Of a stretch of 40,027 nt of DNA, positions 9,370 to 21,167 are shown in pieces. How positions within the stretch are numbered: the first letter of the stretch is position 1; each line of letters begins with the position of its first letter. The position numbers and the translations under genes were made by a program. The DNA is taken from NCBI GenBank assembly GCA_029747585.1, contig JAPEVF010000409.1, positions 1 through 40,027 on the forward strand, in the 5' to 3' direction. Below the pieces are notes generated by a model. It was not told where the DNA came from, searched no databases, and was given only the letters and a program-made list of their open reading frames with translations. This DNA is from Pleurotus djamor (taxonomy: Eukaryota; Basidiomycota; Agaricomycetes; Agaricales; Pleurotaceae).

Positions 9370-12300
9370 CTACTTCTGTGGGTATAGATCCTCAGCTGCC
9401 TTCTGCGCCTCTACCTCTGCTTCTCCAAATGGCCCGGCTACCTCCCTTGTATCCGTTTCAACTTTCGGGGTAGACGGCTCAGCTTGTTCAACTTGCAAGT
9501 TCCCCTTGGCATCAGTGCCAGCCAACGTATTGCCCTTCGCCTCCTCCATCACCGCCTCGGGACCCTTCACGGCAGGTTCCACGGGTTTGGGAGGCTCGAC
9601 AGAGCTAATCTCCTTAGGTTCTTCTTGTGGTGGAGGTGGTGGAGCCTGATGCATGTCGTCACTCTTGATATCCGGCTGTGGCTGACCGAAAACGTCGACC
9701 CCAGGTGCGGGGGCGTTGAGCAAGATCGAAGTGTGTGCTTCAGGTGATGCAACGGGGACGTCGTTGACAACAACAGCAGCTCGGCCTTCCCCTCCAACAA
9801 CAGCCTCCGGCACCGTAGATTTCTGCGGAGTCGCAGCAATAGGGCCAGCATACTTAGAATACTACGGAGATGGGTCAATATCAGGGGAGAGGTAGATACG
9901 GGGAGAATGCACATACGTCATCGTGGAAGTCATGGCTAAAAGGAGCACTCAGTCATACGTGTAGACTAGAGTTAAAGGAAGCCTCACCAAGAAAAGTCCC
10001 AGGTCTTCAGCCACTTGGCCTTGTTACACTTGGCCTTCGTCCACGGGCTACCATACGCGAGGGGACTCAAGTAGGAGAAATTCCAGATGGCAATGATCAC
10101 GAGCACAGCGGCGATCTGCAACCGAACCCTCGGTCGTAAAGTCGAAGTGACCAGGTCGAACATACTGCAGAAAGCAAGGATGGCAAAGTAGAGCGCGGGG
10201 AAGTAATGGTGAAGGAAGAGCTGACGACCCATCAAGAAGAATGGGAAATAATGAAGTCCCCAGCCCATGACAAGGAAACCACAGAGGGCATCATATTTGA
10301 CAACCTTGGCTGGAAGACGTGTAAGGAACGGTGGGGAAGTCGCAAAGAATGGTCTGACTCACTGTTCTCAAAATCCCTGTATCCGCGTTTGGCACGAAGA
10401 ATCAGGAAGCCTCGGACGGCAAAGTAGGCGGCGATGGCAAGGGTACTCAACCACCAGACGGTGGGGTTACCGATTAGGTAGATTTGTCGATGATCTTTGA
10501 CCCAAAAGTTCTGAAAAATGTGTATCAGCACACCAGCCAACTAAATGAAGAAACAGCACCCACGATACCGCGGCGTAGACGAGGCCATGAGTCCGGTCGC
10601 GAGTCATACGTATGACGGTCGGTCAGGCCAGCGTTCGTGGTCCACATGACTTGTTGCAGCTCGAAGAATTTGGAGAAGAAACTAGGTTTCTTGTAGTTGA
10701 CTTTCTGCGCATCAGCAGGGACTGAACGAGTGTTCGTTAGTGATAATTTAGTCATATCCAGTTACAACTCACAATTTTGATGCTTGCTAGTCTCGATAAA
10801 CCAAAGAGAGTTCGCGCGAACGGCGTTCTTGTTACAGGTAACTTCTTGTTGACCGTAGCCCCATTCCGGTAGCTTGACTTTGTGGGAGAAGAGGTAGCAT
10901 CCAGTCAACGCATGCCTCAATCGGAAGACGGTACGTAGGGCGCGTAGACGTTTGAATGATTCCGGATCGCGTTTGTCACCGTGGTCAATCTCAACGAACC
11001 AGTCATCGTTTGCGTCGCCCATGAAACCAGGCATTCCATACGCAGAGACCTCGTTCTGGAAATCAACGTCTGAGACAGGCGGTCGGATTTCATGAGAGTG
11101 CAGGTGTCGCTCTGTAGATATATGAAGGAGTTTAACGCGATAGTTTGGCACGACATATTCCAATGGTGAGTTTTTCCAGTCGGCTGGAGCTTGATCATCG
11201 ATCGTAGCGTTGAGAATTCGCCAGACGTTGTTGCCATCACGGTGGGGGTAGAGTGTGACCTGTTGTTCTATCGGGAGCGTGAGTGAGTTCCTCGGTCATC
11301 AAAAAGTCTGGGCTCACGTTTGCTACCACCAGGGTAAGTATGGACATGGGAGTGCAGGTATCCACCTTGGGTGTTTACGTGACGGAGGGTGATTTCCGAG
11401 CCAAAGGCAACATCTACGGTCTGTGTGAGCACGTTTGGATCAGCGTTCTTGAAGGGTCAGCACATACCAGCAAAAGTGTCTTCCATCTTACGTCCACCCA
11501 GGGTATGTTGAAACTCGGCAGACATGAAACCATCGCCATCGCCAGAATTTTCGAGGAGAAGGAAATGGATCTGGAACATCAACATGTAGAAGGTAATGGG
11601 GATTACAATCAAGCATATTGCCCTGGCTAGGAAGTGTCGCATCCACAACCTTGAGGAGACTCTTAGGTCGCCGAGAAGATTCCAGAGTTGGTAAACAGTG
11701 CTGAAGCCAACAGTCGCTACAGTGAAAAGTCCAACCCACTTGCAGCTGAGTACGGCACCGAGAGAGAGACCAGTCAGCGTGAGCCATGCCCACCAGGATT
11801 CGGTAAAGGGCTCGTGCTTGTCTTCGTTGCAGAAACAGGCCCAAAGGAAGGTTGTGAGGGCCGTGAAGAAAATGAGCGGAGAGTCGAGTAGAATATGTCG
11901 TGACTGGGTTACCAACCCGTTTTCGAAGGTTATAAAGAGCGAAGCCAGGAGAGCTGTGGTCGCCCGGCAGTCAAGTGCTCGAAGAGTAAGATAGGCGAGT
12001 GGAACCGTTGCAACACCAAGGCAGGCTGGAACCATACGCATTGCGACATATGGGACGTGTTCATATAGCCTAGACGTTCATAAGCCTTTCCCGTCGCAAT
12101 AGCACACTCGCAACTCACTTTCCAATCTCTTTGAAGTCGAACTGTCCGTCAAATCCAAACACATACGCCGCCAGTGTTATGAGCAACTTCGCCAGTGGGG
12201 GATGTACATCAACGAAATACTGCGTCTTGATGTACTTTCCGGCGAATTTTCCAAAGTGAACTTCATCAAAGCTAAGCAACACAATAAGCTCTTCGTGAAC

Positions 12301-12601
12301 GTTGAATCACGGTTATAGGCCTTGCTTACACGACACTATTTGGCTTGGAAAGCCTAAAGAGACGAACGCCCGCGGCCACCAATACTATCAAGAACAGTAG
12401 CTTCCATTCACCGCCAGTCAAGCTAAGTCCACCCAAAGGATATATCTTGCTGCTACGCCCAGGTCCGTATCCTTGCGACGCAGCGAGCCTTCGCTCATCG
12501 GCATCCATATAGTCTTGCCGAGCATGGGGTAATCGAGGCGGCTGTTGCGTCAATTTGGGAGGTGGAGATGCTGGTCGTCGCGCACGGACTGTACCCGACA
12601 T
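9370..12601 (-). CDS. PMT2: Dolichyl-phosphate-mannose--protein O-mannosyltransferase, PMT2 type
   Basis: The enzyme transfers mannose from dolichyl-phosphate mannose to Ser/Thr of proteins entering the secretory pathway; it acts in the ER membrane, typically as a PMT1/PMT2 heterodimer. I place ten exons (12330-12601, 12119-12271, 11468-12069, 11318-11413, 10773-11267, 10564-10721, 10363-10510, 9988-10309, 9917-9935, 9370-9861) that join in frame to 918 codons; one exon is only 19 nt. The chain begins MSGTVRARRPASPPPK, has a first membrane span (GGEWKLLFLIVLVAAGVRLF), then FDEVHFG near residues 92-98 with the acidic pair of the first luminal loop. The many-span region follows. A MIR domain spans roughly residues 345-530 (GGYLHSHVHTYPGGSKQQQ, WFVEIDHGD), and the conserved HHYFPALYFAI lies in the C-terminal membrane part. 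After the usual end (DYSKYAGP) there is an extra Pro/Glu/Ala-rich tail of about 150 residues. A decayed duplicate lies at 1-1942. Confidence 0.93.
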
Positions 12602-13152
12602 CGAGAATTAGATGGCAGCCTGGCCTACGATGAAAAGATGGTGGAAAATGGGAGAAAACAAGTTTGCGGTCGACGTGGCCGGGCTTGGCGGGATGATGGT
12701 AAGATGTAAGTCAGAAAGTAACTTACTGATCGTGAGAACCCACATATTGACCGTGAGAACCATCTTAGTATTTACAGGAGGAACCCCTTTTATTGGTCTG
12801 TCCATGTGGCCCTCGAGTCCTTTTATCTGGACGCAAAGATCAGAAACTAGTCTGTCTATAGTGCGGTAGATGAGGGGTAGCTACGAGGTCAGAATTGGGC
12901 TCGATGAGCCGGAGGGAGAATCAGGAGAGCTACAGGGGCTTCTAAACGAGGCAAATTCCAGATGCTATCCGGGCCCCCGGCATCTAAGTGCAAACAAGCC
13001 TTTGTAAACCGAGATCCCGTAAAGCGACTGAACGACTGAAGATTGCATCTGGATTGCATGTTCTTAGGACTACACTTTGATAAGAATGTGGTGGTAATGA
13101 GTATTAGAGCGATAAATGTCCATAAATTAGCCTAAGTATTCTAAGCGGCAAC
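12602..13152. other. Intergenic region between mannosyltransferase and laccase
   Basis: This holds the mannosyltransferase promoter (the first 135 bases are also present in the dead copy up to 1942) and the laccase 3' flank. No gene, RNA or repeat is evident. Confidence 0.6.
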
Positions 13153-15733
13153 TCAAACCAAGCCACCCTTTTCTTCTGGAGAGAGACTGTCATACTTGGG
13201 GCAAAGCGCATCCCAAGCAGCTTTGAGGGAATTCCAGTAAATGCGCGTGTCAGCGTTGAGTGGGGCAAGACTTACGAGGTGGACGGGCTTGGGACACCTT
13301 GCCAACGTCTTCTGCGAAAACAACAGCCAACCCGCTGGGGAGGACGTTAGCGTGATACGACGTCGATGACGGAATGAAGAGCTTACATTTCTAGGTGCCA
13401 ATCGATATGACTAGTGAGAGGTCAGATTATAGGGATCAAGTACAGGTTACGCTCCGATGAAACTCACCAATGAAGGAACCTGGGGTTTACAATTAGTCAT
13501 CGGTCTCAGGAAAGTAATGGTGCGAACATACCAAGGACCTGCATTGTCGGTGACGAAACGAATCGTCACATTGTCTCCAACATTGCCAGTGGAGACAACA
13601 TCACGTCGAGGGGGATTCACGAAGTTGTAGTTGGTGCTTCCCGCACTTCTGATAACGTCAAATGCATGCTAGTCGCGCAATGCATTAGCGAATCCCAAGG
13701 CATAGAGACACTTGTGAGCTTACGCCGTGTAGATGGAACGGATGCTGAAGAAAAATGGTCAGGATAGGACGGAGCAGAAAAGAGGACAGAGAAGCTCACA
13801 GGCTGGCCGATTTGTAAGGCGGGAATACTCAATTCAATGACTTTGTTGGGTGGCAGAACGTAAACTGCGCCCTCAGGAAGCAAATCCGTAGCTGAGGAAG
13901 CGCCACTCATGATCTGTAGCAGAACCGGACTCGTCGGCGAAGTGTAAGGGTGACCATTGATAGTGAACTCGAGCTGGGCGAAGTTGAAGGCCATGGCCAG
14001 GTTAAGGTTGACGTCGGCAGCACCGACTTGAGGGACGCCAGGAGCACCAGGGTGCTGGTCGGGGATCAAGTTGGCTTCTACGAGTGGGTTTGTGCTAGGG
14101 GTTTGTGTGGTCGTTGGTTCCCTATTGCGGGGAGCACCGATATAACGGAGGATAGCCGAGTTGATGCCTCCCTCAAAGCCACGCGCTCCGAGATTAGGTT
14201 CTGCGCGAATCCAGTAGTTGTTGATGGGCTTGTTCGCATGCAGAACGAATGAATAGCGTTGTCCTAAGTATATTTGGTGAGTTTCCAGTCAATTGGCGCA
14301 ATGTGTAATATGCACGAACCAGCAAAGACACGGATGCTATCAACTTGAAGAGGTCGTGTGAGTATGCCATCGGCCTCGATGACCGTCATGGTGTGTCCAT
14401 CAATCGAAAAATCGTAGAAAGGGTCGCATGACGTTGAGACAAGTCGGAAACGATACTTGATCCCCCAAATTACGCGGATCACAGCAAGGGGTGTCGCGAC
14501 ACCGCTGCCAGCATAGCGGCCATGACCATTGATCAGGGTGGCGTCCGGTGTAGGAACAAGGCCGGCCTGTGGAGCGACGGTGTGGTACTGGACAGCAAAA
14601 ATGTTCAACAAAATCAACAACCCTGAAAGCGTGCCAGTGTTGTAACGGCGCTTACCCAGTCGGCCAGAGTGATGATAGTATCCTCTGAAATGCGCAAAAA
14701 CTCAAATCAAATGTCGGCAAAAATAGTGAACGACTTACCGTTGTCAACTAGATATCCGTATTTCAATCGATCCCTGATGTGATCATAAACCTAGGACATG
14801 TCAGAGTAAAACACGATTAGATAAAAGAGTTAACATACGACGAAAGCGCCTCGGAGGCCATCACAGTATTGTGTGGACAAATGAGCGTGATACCCTATTG
14901 AGCAATGAGTACCGGCAAGTCCAAGTCATCGCGAAACTGGCGCAACATACAAAATGTGCCTGGGTTGCATAGCGATCAGAATTCAAGTGAACACAAGATA
15001 CTAATGAGATGAGCTTACCGGCTTGGTCGGCAGAACGAAAATCATACAAGAAACTATCACCTGCATTATGGGTTATACGATGGGTCTTTCTTGGAGGAGA
15101 AAGGACATACCTGATGCGATAGGGCATTGTGTAACGAATGCAGGGCCTGAGGAGATGTGAGGATACGAACGGGAAGCCAAAGTTCGAGTAGAGACTGACC
15201 ATCAGCCCATGATGTCCCGGCCTGGAACAGTCCATGCCAGTGCTGATCAAATTTGTTAGTAGGGTACGAGAATCATCCAGGAAATAAGCCTCACAATACT
15301 CGTCGTCTTCAGCATGGACGTGTCAGACAACTGATTGACCAAATTGATGCGAAAACGAGCACCCTGATAAGATTGACATGGAATGAATAATTTGTAAATT
15401 GCATATTCCGGGGGTAGTATGAAATCACCTTGTTGCCTCTGATCAATGGACCAGGGAACGCGACATTGCTCGACGAAGACCCAGCGAGGACGGCACTATA
15501 CACTGAATAAGCTTCCGTAACGCGTATGACGACCAGAAGAAACTTACGAACGACTGAAACCGTCTGGTGCGATGACCTGGAACGCATTGGTGAGTGATTT
15601 GCCTTGACTGTACAACGGGACTGACCTTGTTCGCGATCACGAGATTGGTTGTGGGACCAACAGCGGCGGAAACACGACCAATGGAAAACGCGAGGACCAC
15701 AAGGGAAGCCAACGTCTGCAGTAAAGGTGCCAT
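13153..15733 (-). CDS. Laccase (secreted multicopper oxidase, EC 1.10.3.2)
   Basis: Laccases oxidise phenols with four copper atoms and reduce oxygen to water; in wood- and litter-decay fungi they act outside the cell. Nineteen exons join in frame to 530 residues, a normal length. The first 23 or so residues ([20 protein letters not shown]) form a signal peptide; the mature chain starts about [13 protein letters not shown]. All four copper signatures are present: HWHGLFQ with [11 protein letters not shown] (from residue 92), [16 protein letters not shown] (about 135), HPFHLHGHAFDV (425) and HCHIDWHLEIGL (480). Ten residues after the type-1 Cys is Leu491, so the axial position is Leu, not Phe or Met. 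Exons 8 (14951-14959), 16 (13468-13479) and 14 (13724-13744) are 9, 12 and 21 nt and encode residues at or beside the copper ligands. The start is fixed by the signal peptide and a TATA box 65 bases upstream. Confidence 0.95.
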
Positions 15734-15796
15734 GGCGAAGAAGCACCAAGAGCGGAGGGGCAAAGTGATTACCCTCAAAGCCAGAACAAACACTGG

Positions 15797-15804
15797 TTTA
15801 TATA
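15797..15804 (-). promoter_or_regulatory. TATA box (TATATAAA) of the laccase gene
   Basis: Minus-strand CTATATAAACCAG lies about 65 bases upstream of the laccase ATG at 15733. Confidence 0.65.
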
Positions 15805-16468
15805 GCGGCGCAAACGGAGCAGTAGTCTCCCTAGAAGTCAGGCCTGTGAGTCCTCCGCTGATCGACAATCTGGTTTCACAATTTGAAGCGAAAACTGACC
15901 ACAACATAACAAAAATGCCTCAGAAGGACGACCCTGTCATGGTAAAGCATCAATAAATTATCCCCGGTTTGATTCCTGTGTTATTCTGTATTGGTGACAC
16001 ACTGACTTGGGCCCGAATTTCTGGGATGCCAGCATCGCCCAAAAGAGGTGTTGAACGGGAAGATGGAATGAAAGCTAATGAAAGCCTCATTGGCACTTCC
16101 CCACTTCTGTGACTTTGTTCGGAGCATGCGAATGGGAAAACGTGTACAGCATGCGGCCAACATTGACCGAGAAAAGCCTGGGCGGGGGTAGGCGCGAACG
16201 AAGCGATCAGTGGTGAACAGGCTAAATCTTGCTTGACAAGCCCGTTCCCATTGAATGGAAGAAAGGCGGTCCAGGCACCGAGGCAAAAACCGTTGTATCT
16301 AGATTAGATGTTTTAAGCCATGACAGGCGCATTTTTATTTCTCCCGAATTTTCAAGGGTCCGTAGGAAGAACTGTGTTTCACAATTATAAGTAATCGAAC
16401 GGCGAAGCTCAGAAAAAGGAAGCACCATCACTGCCTGGTTCAAACGCTCTTCTTTCTTCCCGCCCACC
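15805..16468. other. Divergent promoter region of laccase and a small secreted protein gene
   Basis: The two genes are transcribed away from each other with 735 bases between their start codons. No further gene is visible in the gap. Confidence 0.5.
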
Positions 16469-16759
16469 ATGATGCTCCCAGTCGCCTTCAGCCTTCTTGC
16501 GTGCGCCATCGTCGCTTCAGCTGTAGGTCACGATCGTCTCCACCGAGCTACACGGAATGGCTGACCATGTTTGCAGCAAAGCGAGGCCAGTGCTGCCACG
16601 GCTTCGATCTTTACCGCAGAACGCGTGTACCAAGAGATCGTTAGCGAAAGTCCTTTCATCGTTCAAAGGACCGAGCAAGTGGTGTGGACCCAAACCACGA
16701 CCATCATTGAAGTCGATACTGTGACAGCGACCACCGTTCCCACAGGCAATCCTGCATGA
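16469..16759 (+). CDS. Small secreted protein, function unknown
   Basis: Two exons (16469-16522 and 16577-16759) joined over a 54-nt GTAGGT..TTGCAG intron give 78 residues. The first exon is exactly a signal peptide (MMLPVAFSLLACAIVASA) with likely cleavage near the exon junction. The mature part is about 60 residues, has no cysteine, is rich in Thr, Val and Ala towards the end (TTTIIEVDTVTATTVPTG), and shows no known domain. The short first exon explains why it is easy to miss. The gene is divergent from the laccase, so shared regulation is possible but not shown. The lack of Cys argues against a typical Cys-rich effector. Confidence 0.7.
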
Positions 16760-18393
16760 CAGATGGTGCGATTGCTTCCCGCACTACTCCTTCCGCGTTA
16801 CTCAAGGATCCGTGGATTGTTTAGGGCATGGTTGGCTTAGGCCTTATTCAGAAATCGGACTTCGTCTTTGTACCCACTCTATGTTCACAATAATGATTGA
16901 TCAATCAGACTTGGATCAGAGCCGAGTATCGCGAGAATTGAGAAATGGCTTACGGCCGTTCTGTTATGTTGAGCGTCCGCAATGAGCGGTAGATGGATTG
17001 ACCGTCAATTAACCCAGACAAAGAACCATGTGCATGGGCGCCGCCGGCGTTCAAACTGACATGACGTACATCTATCTATCCATCAATCTTCGCGTAGATG
17101 CCTCACCGTAGACAGTTCGTCCGCGGTCTGCTAGGGTCTGCTGGACTTGGAATTTCGATGATGTGATGCAAGCAACGTAACTAAGAACCTGACTTGTCTT
17201 GATAGCGAGAACCTAGGGAGTTACAGGAGCTCGCGGTGTTCCGATGAATGAAGAGACGAACCAAAAGGGTGTAAAGGAAGAAAAGGGAAGGTACCCAGAT
17301 TGAACCTGCAATCAAGGCACGGTGGAAAAGAGGAGGCAAAAACCAGTTAGATGAACAAGGACCCGAAGCGAGAATGGCCAGAGCATGGATGTGGGGCCGA
17401 CAACCGTCAACGAGAAAGGCACAAAAATCATGGAAGTCACGACGAACCTGAGCTCTGAGTGTCTGAAGCTCGGAGCAGTTGATTTACCCAAAAATTGATG
17501 CCTGTGTAGAAAAGGGGAGTTAAGAAGCAGTTGCATCAGCTTGATACGACATCGTCACAGGCACAAGGCTCTTGGAACACTTACGATAGAAAGTGGATAC
17601 CACGAGTGAGCACCGGGAAGGTACACTTCCGTGGTTGTGCCTCGATTTCGTCGTTGGTGATTATCAGCGCCAGGACCAGTCTCGTCCTCATCAGATCATG
17701 GGACTGAGTCGGCCGGAAGCCCATTGGAGCAGCAAAATAACCCGACAGAACGAAAAGAAGGAGCTGGGAATTATTGGGGATTATTCCACCTGGNCAACCC
17801 CATCCCCACAAGATATGCTCATAGATGTCCTGTCAGTTGTTAGGCTGGAAACCAACCTCTATGACGAGAGGATGATAGTCGATCCTCTGAGAATAGAGTC
17901 AGTTGTGATGAATCCATCTCAACGAATAGAATGGCGGCGACTACCCGTGCACCAATATCGATTGATCTAAACATCGGAGGGTATATGGACAGTTCTTAGA
18001 GATGCTCGTAAGCGTTGTGAAGAATATCTGTCATTGAGTTAAGTGAGCATAGGGTAGGCAATGGCTATTCCGAGATTGGTAGAGACAATAGATCGGAGGT
18101 GGACGCCGCATTGGATGGACTTGAGCGTCTCCTACGAAACGGTATGACGACAAGGCGCGCTCTGAACTTGCACTGACCATTGTACATTATGCCTCAGGCA
18201 CGAAGCTATGTCGTCCCCCTACAGAGCAGAGACTTGAGATGGGACGCAGACCGCGACGAGAGGGCTGTAATGAAGGAGGAGCTTGGAAAAGATACGTGGG
18301 GATCGTCGCGACGACGTCTGCATAAGTAATCCGAGATTCTGAGCAGCTACTCGAAGAGCTTTGGAAAGTTTCGATAATGGTTTTCTTTCCAGA
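16760..18393. other. Long stretch without a recognisable gene
   Basis: Minus-strand frames at about 17312-17536 and 17581-17811 are hydrophobic in parts and are separated by a possible small intron (GTAAGT near 17580 to CACAG near 17516). They could be remains of a membrane-protein gene, but I cannot extend or name them, and one contains an N (17794). The rest shows nothing I can support. Confidence 0.4.
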
Positions 18394-19439
18394 CATGAGC
18401 TCTAGGCGTCGAAACGAGGGTCAATCGAGAAAAGTATTGGGTACTCCGAATGCTCGGGTTGAGAACGTGCAAAACGTGAGATCAACGGTTCAGGCGATGT
18501 TCGTTCAGCTCACAGTAAGCGCCGAAAAGGTTAAAAAAGCGCCCAGGTATTATTTCCTTTCTAGTTTACAGGGTCCAGGGTCGACGACGCAACGGACGCT
18601 GACATGGTCGAATGTCCTCCTCTCTCAGAGGCAGAAAACATTCCCCAATACAAGCATGATGACCAATTTTACTTCGACTTTATCGTGTTTTTAGTAAGTG
18701 ACAGCACCTATGTCAACCAAATTCCAATTCTTACAATGCCAAGGTCGAGGACAGGTTGTTCAAAGTTCCTCGCAATAGATTCATGGCAGAGTCGCCTGTA
18801 TTCCGTACAATGACCGAGTTTCCGCCGGGACCCAACTTGCAGGTCGATGGAATGTCTGATGAACAGCCTTTGCGCTTAGATCTAGTTGGACGTGAAGAGT
18901 TCATCTCGTTGCTTAGGTTTTTCTTCCCGAGGTACGCCATTTTCTCGCATTGCTTTCTGGCCCCTCGCATGCATACTTTACGTGCCAGTGATGTGAAGAT
19001 TATTCTAAACGCGAGAGAATGGTGTCACATTCTCAGGCTTGCCAATATGTGGGATATGCAGGCAGTCCGCAGCCACGCTATGACCCGCCTTGCAGGAACC
19101 CTGACCACTAGTTCAAAGCTTGCCGTCGCCATAGACCACAACATTGAAGAGTGGATACTCCCCACGCTCGAGACCCTCGTATTCAGTTCCGAAGCCATCA
19201 TGCCGGGAGACCTTAGCAACATGGGCGCACAGTGCGCTTCCAAAATCTTTGCTGCCAGAAAGGCTGTTCGAAGTTGCACCCCCCATCTAGTATACAGAAA
19301 CACGAACATTATTAGAGATATCTTTGGGGAACTTCTCGACATCGCTTCGCTGAAAGCCGACAAGGATGCCACTGCCAGCGGCTCAGGGGAACTGTTTATA
19401 AGATACGAGAGGAGACGAGGGCTGAGCACCATGGAGTGA
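18394..19439 (+). CDS. BTB/POZ domain protein
   Basis: BTB proteins mediate protein-protein contacts, often as adaptors for ubiquitin ligases or in transcription; this short BTB-only type is strongly expanded in mushroom-forming fungi, mostly without known function. The BTB core is clear: YKHDDQFYFDFIVFL, then VEDRLFKVPRNRFMAESPVF after a 50-nt intron (18694-18743), then the strand/helix part ending LISLLRFFFP-like, then SDVKIILNAREWCHILRLAN after a second intron (18932-18988), and a helical C-terminal region. The first exon is less certain: from the ATG at 18394 (MSSRRRNEGQSRKVLG) a GTACTC donor near 18442 joined to an acceptor near 18570 (TTTACAG) keeps the frame to DDATDADMVECPPLSE. The stop is at 19437-19439. 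Confidence 0.8.
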
Positions 19440-19858
19440 CAAGCGACGAGTCTGATTTTGTTCATGGATTGTGATGAAGTAACAGCGCGCAATGGGCGAT
19501 TGGATGTCTCCCATACTTGCCTCTAGATGTTCCATATTGCGTGTGTTTTTTTCTCCGCACTCGCCATGCTTTTTATCCATCTTCGCCAAGGGAATGCTAT
19601 AGAGTATGGACGGCAGGATTAATGACAAGACTGGATGGGCAGAATCCAGCGGAGGGACCTGTGTCGCTTCAGGCGTGGATACGAAAGATGTATCCTGAAA
19701 ACTCCGGAGAAAATGTGCGCGAGCGCAGCTCCCAGCAAGACGAGGCAAATGCAACAAAGGAACGTAAGTCGAGTCCGAGAGCAATGAGTTGTAAGATTTC
19801 CTCANGGGGGGGGGGGTCGTAAAGCACGTCTGTTCACAACCTAATGCAGACCAACCCA
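19440..19858. other. Intergenic sequence before the MITE-like element
   Basis: No gene is evident. An N followed by a run of about eleven G (19805-19816) looks like low-quality sequence. Confidence 0.5.
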
Positions 19859-20103
19859 CATCAGGAGTTTTACATGCAACTTTTTTCAGCTTGCTCAAGC
19901 TTGCTTGAGCTCAAGCAAGTGCGAAAAGCGCGAAAAGGTCAAGAAAAGGCCAAAAGTCGACAAGTGACGTTGAATAGCCGAAAAAGCAACGCTCAGCTTT
20001 TTTAAANTTTTGGTGGAGCTTTTCGCCCTTTTTTGCGCTTTCTGGCTTGTAAAAAGGCCGGAAAGTTTGCAAGNAAAAAAAGTTGCATGTAATTTCCCTG
20101 ATG
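19859..20103. mobile_element. MITE-like element with terminal inverted repeats
   Basis: The left end CATCAGG(AGTTT)TACATGCAACTTTTTT and the inverted right end CATCAGG(GAAAT)TACATGCAACTTTTTTT match over about 28 bases apart from a 5-base block. The 245-bp element has no coding capacity. Its interior holds further complementary stretches (GCGAAAAGCGCGAAAAG near 19920 against CTTTTCGCCC..TTTTGCGC near 20020), so a single strand could fold into one long hairpin. Two N bases lie inside (20007, 20074). The exact ends and target-site duplication are unsure; TA next to CATGCAAC would suit a Tc1/mariner-type element if the outer CATCAGG is not part of it. Confidence 0.7.
19900..19919. repeat. 20-bp perfect palindrome inside the MITE-like element
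   Basis: CTTGCTTGAGCTCAAGCAAG is identical to its own reverse complement. It is preceded by a related GCTTGCTCAAG. Confidence 0.85.
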
Positions 20104-20199
20104 CAGTGATGTTAACGGCTCCAACCACAGGTCGGAAGGGGTAGACCATCTATAAATTATTCAGTCGAACTTGAAGACGAGAAGTAAGAAACGGGCAGA

Positions 20200-21167
20200 T
20201 TAGAAGACGAACGTATCGGGGGACATATAGGTCCAGACTCTGAAGTCTAACTTGATGGCAGGGATAAGCTCGTATCCTCTGAGACCCGCAGAAATTGCTT
20301 GGGCAATTCTTTGACTTCCTTTACGACGCACGTGGGAGAAGTAATCTCGATACTGGTCTTCCATCCCTGCTGCTGCGATTCCGTAGTCGATACAGGGCAG
20401 ATACCCCTTGTAAAACTCTATTATAACGACATCAGTTGAGAATGAGTCAACATGAGTGTCAAACTGACTTCGGATTTCGGTGCGGGAATTGAAAATTTCG
20501 TACAGTTCCTCGCCGAATGTCAGAGGGGGGTTAGCAATGCGAGTGCGAGGGGGTAGAAGGTGTGGTTCCACCCAAGAGCGTAGATAATGGTAGCATGATT
20601 CATGCATTGCAAAGCATGCGCTGTCCTCGCCGTAGGCGTTACAATAAAGTGACGCATGCTCTTTGATACACAAGCGAGTCTCAGCGCAGAATATCCGAGA
20701 GAAATGCGCACCACTCGAAGATGGGTCATCGACGATATGTACTTGAACGTTGCGACCCGTAGGAACGACGATTCGGTCGCCAATCGTTTGATATATACCA
20801 TCTCCATCGTCATCCCAGTGTCCAATAGCGATATTCTGTAGGATCACGGTGCGATCTAGACCCCTTCCGAAAGCCAAGTAGCCATATAATCATATGTATA
20901 TAGCTCCCCGAATAGATCCTTGAGGATATCAACGATCTCAGAGGGCCCAGGAAGAGAGAGATGCGAATTTGCAGCTAGGAGTTCCTCAGCGAAGTCGTTA
21001 TCGGTGAAGTCGGACTTGACGAAGAGAAGTGGGCCATGAGCTGTATCCGACGGTGCGGAACAGACAAAATTCATGATGGCCCATCGACTGAGTTGTGTTT
21101 TAGGAAGTAAGAAGAGGCGGATCGTCGTGAGAATAAATGCTCGAGAACCGTTCTTGAAAACGGCCAT
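20200..21167 (-). CDS. Uncharacterised protein gene with an apparent frameshift
   Basis: I do not recognise the family. The first part opens with MAVFKNGSRAFILTTIRLFL at 21167 and runs to about 20880; the second part continues one frame over (YGYLAFGRGLDRTVILQNI) and ends SPDTFVF at 20200. The overlap is only about 20 bases (20856-20877), with no splice donor or acceptor that could bridge it. A one-base indel, either a real mutation or a sequencing error, is the simplest explanation. The joined length would be about 320 residues. The C-terminal half is well mixed in composition, with aromatic, His and Cys residues (ESCYHYLRSWVEPHLL), as in a folded globular domain. No signal peptide or membrane span is clear. 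Confidence 0.5.

Noticed and set aside
17312..17811. Minus-strand hydrophobic frames that might be a seven-span membrane protein
   Set aside because: Only two short pieces, one with an N, no recognisable motif and no further exons in frame on either side.
19800..19820. G-quadruplex-like run of G
   Set aside because: A homopolymer next to an N in draft sequence is more likely a base-calling problem.
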